59,152 nucleotides of DNA from an uncultured Oscillospiraceae bacterium (GTDB taxonomy: Bacteria > Bacillota > Clostridia > Oscillospirales > Oscillospiraceae). Location of the stretch: NCBI GenBank assembly GCA_934546685.1, contig CAKTEB010000003.1, positions 1 to 59,152 on the forward strand, read 5' to 3'. The notes below the pieces were generated by a model. That model worked only from the letters and a program-made list of their open reading frames with translations. It had not been told where the DNA came from and did no database searches. The translations under genes and the position numbers were made by a program. Shown here in pieces: positions 57,254 to 59,152 of the stretch. Within the stretch, counting starts at the first letter, position 1; each line of letters starts with the position of its first letter.

Positions 57254-58325
57254 CTGTGCCGCCTCCTTCCGTGGCTTCCGCAGGCTTCTTCTGCCAGAAT
57301 TTCAGGGTGCTCTTGACGCGCTCCCAGCCGCTCTTCAGGGTGGGGTTGTTGGTGACCAGCATGACCAGGATCAGTACGATGGCGTAGATCAGCATACGGT
57401 AATCGTTCATCGCACGCAGTGCCTCGGGCAGAATGGTCAGCACAGTAGCCGCGATGACGCTGCCCCGGATGTTGCCCATGCCGCCCAGCACCACGAACAC
57501 CAGGATCAGAATAGAGGTATTGAAGTCGAACTTCTTGGGAACGATGGTGGAATAGTTCATGGCGTACAGCGCACCAGCCATACCGGCCAGAGCCGCGGAG
57601 GTCACAAAAGCCATGAGCTTATACTTCGTGATGTTGATGCCCACAGACTCAGCGGCGATGCGGTTATCCCGGATCGCCATAATGGCGCGGCCGGAGCGGC
57701 TGCGGATCAGGTTCAGGGTCACAGTCAAGACCACCAGCACCAGGATAAAGCCCGCCACAAAGGTTGACAGCTTCGTAACGCCGGTAGCGCCCATGGGACC
57801 ATTGATCAGCACCTTGCCGTTCACCATATTCAGCGCATCGGTGCTCTTCACGCTGAAGTGGAGGCCGGAAGCGTCCACGCCCACATAAATGTTGTTGAGA
57901 ATGTTCTTGATAATCTCACCGAAGGCCAGGGTCACGATAGCCAGGTAGTCACCCTGGAGGCGAAGCACCGGCACGCCGACGATGATGCCCGCAATGGCCG
58001 CCATAATGCCGCCCACGATGATGGCAAGCAGCAAACGCACCGGGCCGCTGGGAACTGCGTCCTGGATGCTCATAGCCAGCACCACGCCGGAAAACGCACC
58101 CACGCTCATAAAGCCCGCGTGGCCCAGGCTCAGTTCGCCCAGGATGCCGACGGTGAGGTTCAGGCTCACGGCCATGCAAATGTACACGCAGATGGGCACC
58201 AGCTGGCCCGACAGGGAGTTGGAAATATGTCCGCCCGTAGAGAGAATCTGCATGATTACAAAGGCCACAATCACAATGCCATAGGTAATCACATTGCTGC
58301 GGGTGGTTTTACTGAGTTTTTTCAT
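57246..58325 (-). CDS. livM: Branched-chain amino acid ABC permease LivM
   Basis: Membrane subunit with around nine to ten helices, 359 residues. The conserved LSLGHAGFMSVGAF near 70, LRLQGDYLAIVTLAFGEI near 130 and the EAA-like AIRDNRIAAESVGINITKYKLMAFVTSAALAGMAGAL near 220-256 (in outline) are LivM hallmarks. ATG 58325 is chosen for GAGGTGG upstream; the frame extends eight codons further. Ten bases after livH. Confidence 0.95.
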   Translation of the reverse strand: MKKLSKTTRSNVITYGIVIVAFVIMQILSTGGHISNSLSGQLVPICVYICMAVSLNLTVGILGELSLGHAGFMSVGAFSGVVLAMSIQDAVPSGPVRLLLAIIVGGIMAAIAGIIVGVPVLRLQGDYLAIVTLAFGEIIKNILNNIYVGVDASGLHFSVKSTDALNMVNGKVLINGPMGATGVTKLSTFVAGFILVLVVLTVTLNLIRSRSGRAIMAIRDNRIAAESVGINITKYKLMAFVTSAALAGMAGALYAMNYSTIVPKKFDFNTSILILVFVVLGGMGNIRGSVIAATVLTILPEALRAMNDYRMLIYAIVLILVMLVTNNPTLKSGWERVKSTLKFWQKKPAEATEGGGTDE

Positions 58326-58335
58326 GTCAACCACC

Positions 58336-59152
58336 TCACACTTTCTCACGGATTTTCTTGCCCAGCAGGCCCGCAGGCTTAATGAGCAGAACGATAATCA
58401 ATACTGCAAATACAATGGCGTCGCTGAGCTGGGTGGAGATATAGGCCTTGGCGAAGATCTCGATGACGCCCAGCAGGATGCCGCCCAGCATAGCGCCGGG
58501 GATGGAGCCGATGCCACCCAGAACTGCGGCGGTGAATGCCTTGATGCCGGGCATAGAGCCGGTGGTAGGCATCAGAGTGGGATAGGCGGAGCAGAGCAGC
58601 ACGCCTGCGATGGCCGCCAGACCGGAGCCGATAGCGAAGGTCACGGAGATGGTGCTGTTGACGTTGATACCCATGAGCTGAGCCGCACCCTTATCCTCGG
58701 ACACAGCCCGCATGGCCTTGCCCATCTTGGTCTTGCCGGTGAACAGGGTCAGGGCCACCATGATAACGATGCAGGCCAGCACGGTCACGATGGTCACGGC
58801 GCTGATGGTCAGCTGACCGCCGGCCAGCTCCAGAGAGGGCAGATCAATGACAGAGGTAAAGACCTTGGGATCGGACTTCCAGATCAGCAGCGCCGCGTTC
58901 TGGAGGAAGTAGCTGACGCCGATGGCGGTAATCAGCACCGCCAGGGACGGAGCAGACCGGAGAGGCTTGTAGGCCAGTCGCTCGATGACAATGCCCAGCA
59001 GGGTACAAACCACAATTGCCAGAATGACGCCCACCACCGGAGGCAGATTCAGATAGCTCATAGAGCAGAAGCAGATATAAGCGCCAACCATGATTACGTC
59101 GCCGTGGGCGAAGTTCAGCATCTTAGCGATACCGTAGACCATGGTGTAGCCC
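58336..59152 (-). CDS. livH: Branched-chain amino acid ABC permease LivH (start outside window)
   Basis: Other membrane subunit of the Liv importer; 271 residues visible, N-terminus cut by the window edge. GYTMVYGIAKMLNFAHGDVIMVGAY marks the usual first conserved loop (about residue 25-45 of a complete LivH), and MRAVSEDKGAAQLMGINVN with AIAGVLLCSAY is the EAA loop. The binding protein livK is probably just upstream of livH, outside the window. Confidence 0.95.
   Translation of the reverse strand, partial: GYTMVYGIAKMLNFAHGDVIMVGAYICFCSMSYLNLPPVVGVILAIVVCTLLGIVIERLAYKPLRSAPSLAVLITAIGVSYFLQNAALLIWKSDPKVFTSVIDLPSLELAGGQLTISAVTIVTVLACIVIMVALTLFTGKTKMGKAMRAVSEDKGAAQLMGINVNSTISVTFAIGSGLAAIAGVLLCSAYPTLMPTTGSMPGIKAFTAAVLGGIGSIPGAMLGGILLGVIEIFAKAYISTQLSDAIVFAVLIIVLLIKPAGLLGKKIREKV

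Overview
This window looks like chromosome from a GC-rich anaerobic gut Firmicute, probably Oscillospiraceae (the Flavonifractor / Oscillibacter / Lawsonibacter neighbourhood). That placement is inferred from gene content and style, not from a search. Supporting signs are strong AGGAGG-type ribosome binding sites, TTGACA/TATAAT promoters, PerR next to a reverse rubrerythrin, S-layer-homology domains, a SpoIIQ-like M23 protein, split transketolase, and diaminopropionate ammonia-lyase with YgeY. I saw no tRNA, rRNA, CRISPR array, complete insertion sequence or prophage.

Layout. 0-5 kb: end of glycyl-tRNA synthetase, split transketolase, rsmG, orphan minD, mgsA and a GIY-YIG protein. 5-9.5 kb: a zinc-ribbon/TPR/C-type-lectin membrane protein, a GH3 lipid-anchored or membrane-anchored hydrolase, and perR with rubrerythrin. 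9.5-11 kb: a small AT-rich accessory patch with an orphan membrane protein, a Cys-rich protein and a divergent HTH regulator with large palindromes. 11-16.5 kb: DAACS symporter, YibE/F protein and a secreted phosphoesterase with three SLH domains. 16.7-23.6 kb: two Old Yellow Enzyme family flavo-iron-sulfur reductases, an unusual beta-helix/collagen-like protein and a patatin. 23.7-26.7 kb: M23 peptidase and proBA. 26.8-31 kb: a tight operon of three SnoaL/NTF2-like paralogues divergent from an orphan solute-binding lipoprotein. 31-37 kb: a YtrA-type GntR/ABC operon and an LTA-synthase-like enzyme. 37-47 kb: LCP protein, small ferredoxin, HAD phosphatase, cytidylate-kinase-like protein, pyruvate kinase, ygeY-dpaL with an AraC regulator, and gapA. 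47.2-54.8 kb: an eight-gene aromatic amino acid operon (aroF-aroB-aroA-aroC-pheA-aroK-aroQ-aroE). 54.8-59.2 kb: a Cof-type HAD phosphatase and livFGMH branched-chain amino acid ABC genes running off the end.

Two things stand out. First, the aro operon is preceded by a complete leader-peptide attenuator: promoter, good Shine-Dalgarno, a 24-codon peptide with three Phe, one Tyr and one Trp codon, then a strong intrinsic terminator with a T run, and a pairing scheme in which a stalled ribosome could favour an antiterminator. Second, the 16.7-29 kb stretch gathers two diverged flavin reductases (one lacking the usual catalytic HxxHG motif), a leaderless beta-helix/collagen-like protein with matching modules at both ends, and three paralogous SnoaL-fold proteins. 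BaiE (steroid dehydratase) and BaiCD/BaiH (steroid reductases) belong to the same two enzyme folds, so this may be an uncharacterised reductive small-molecule pathway. The substrate is unknown.
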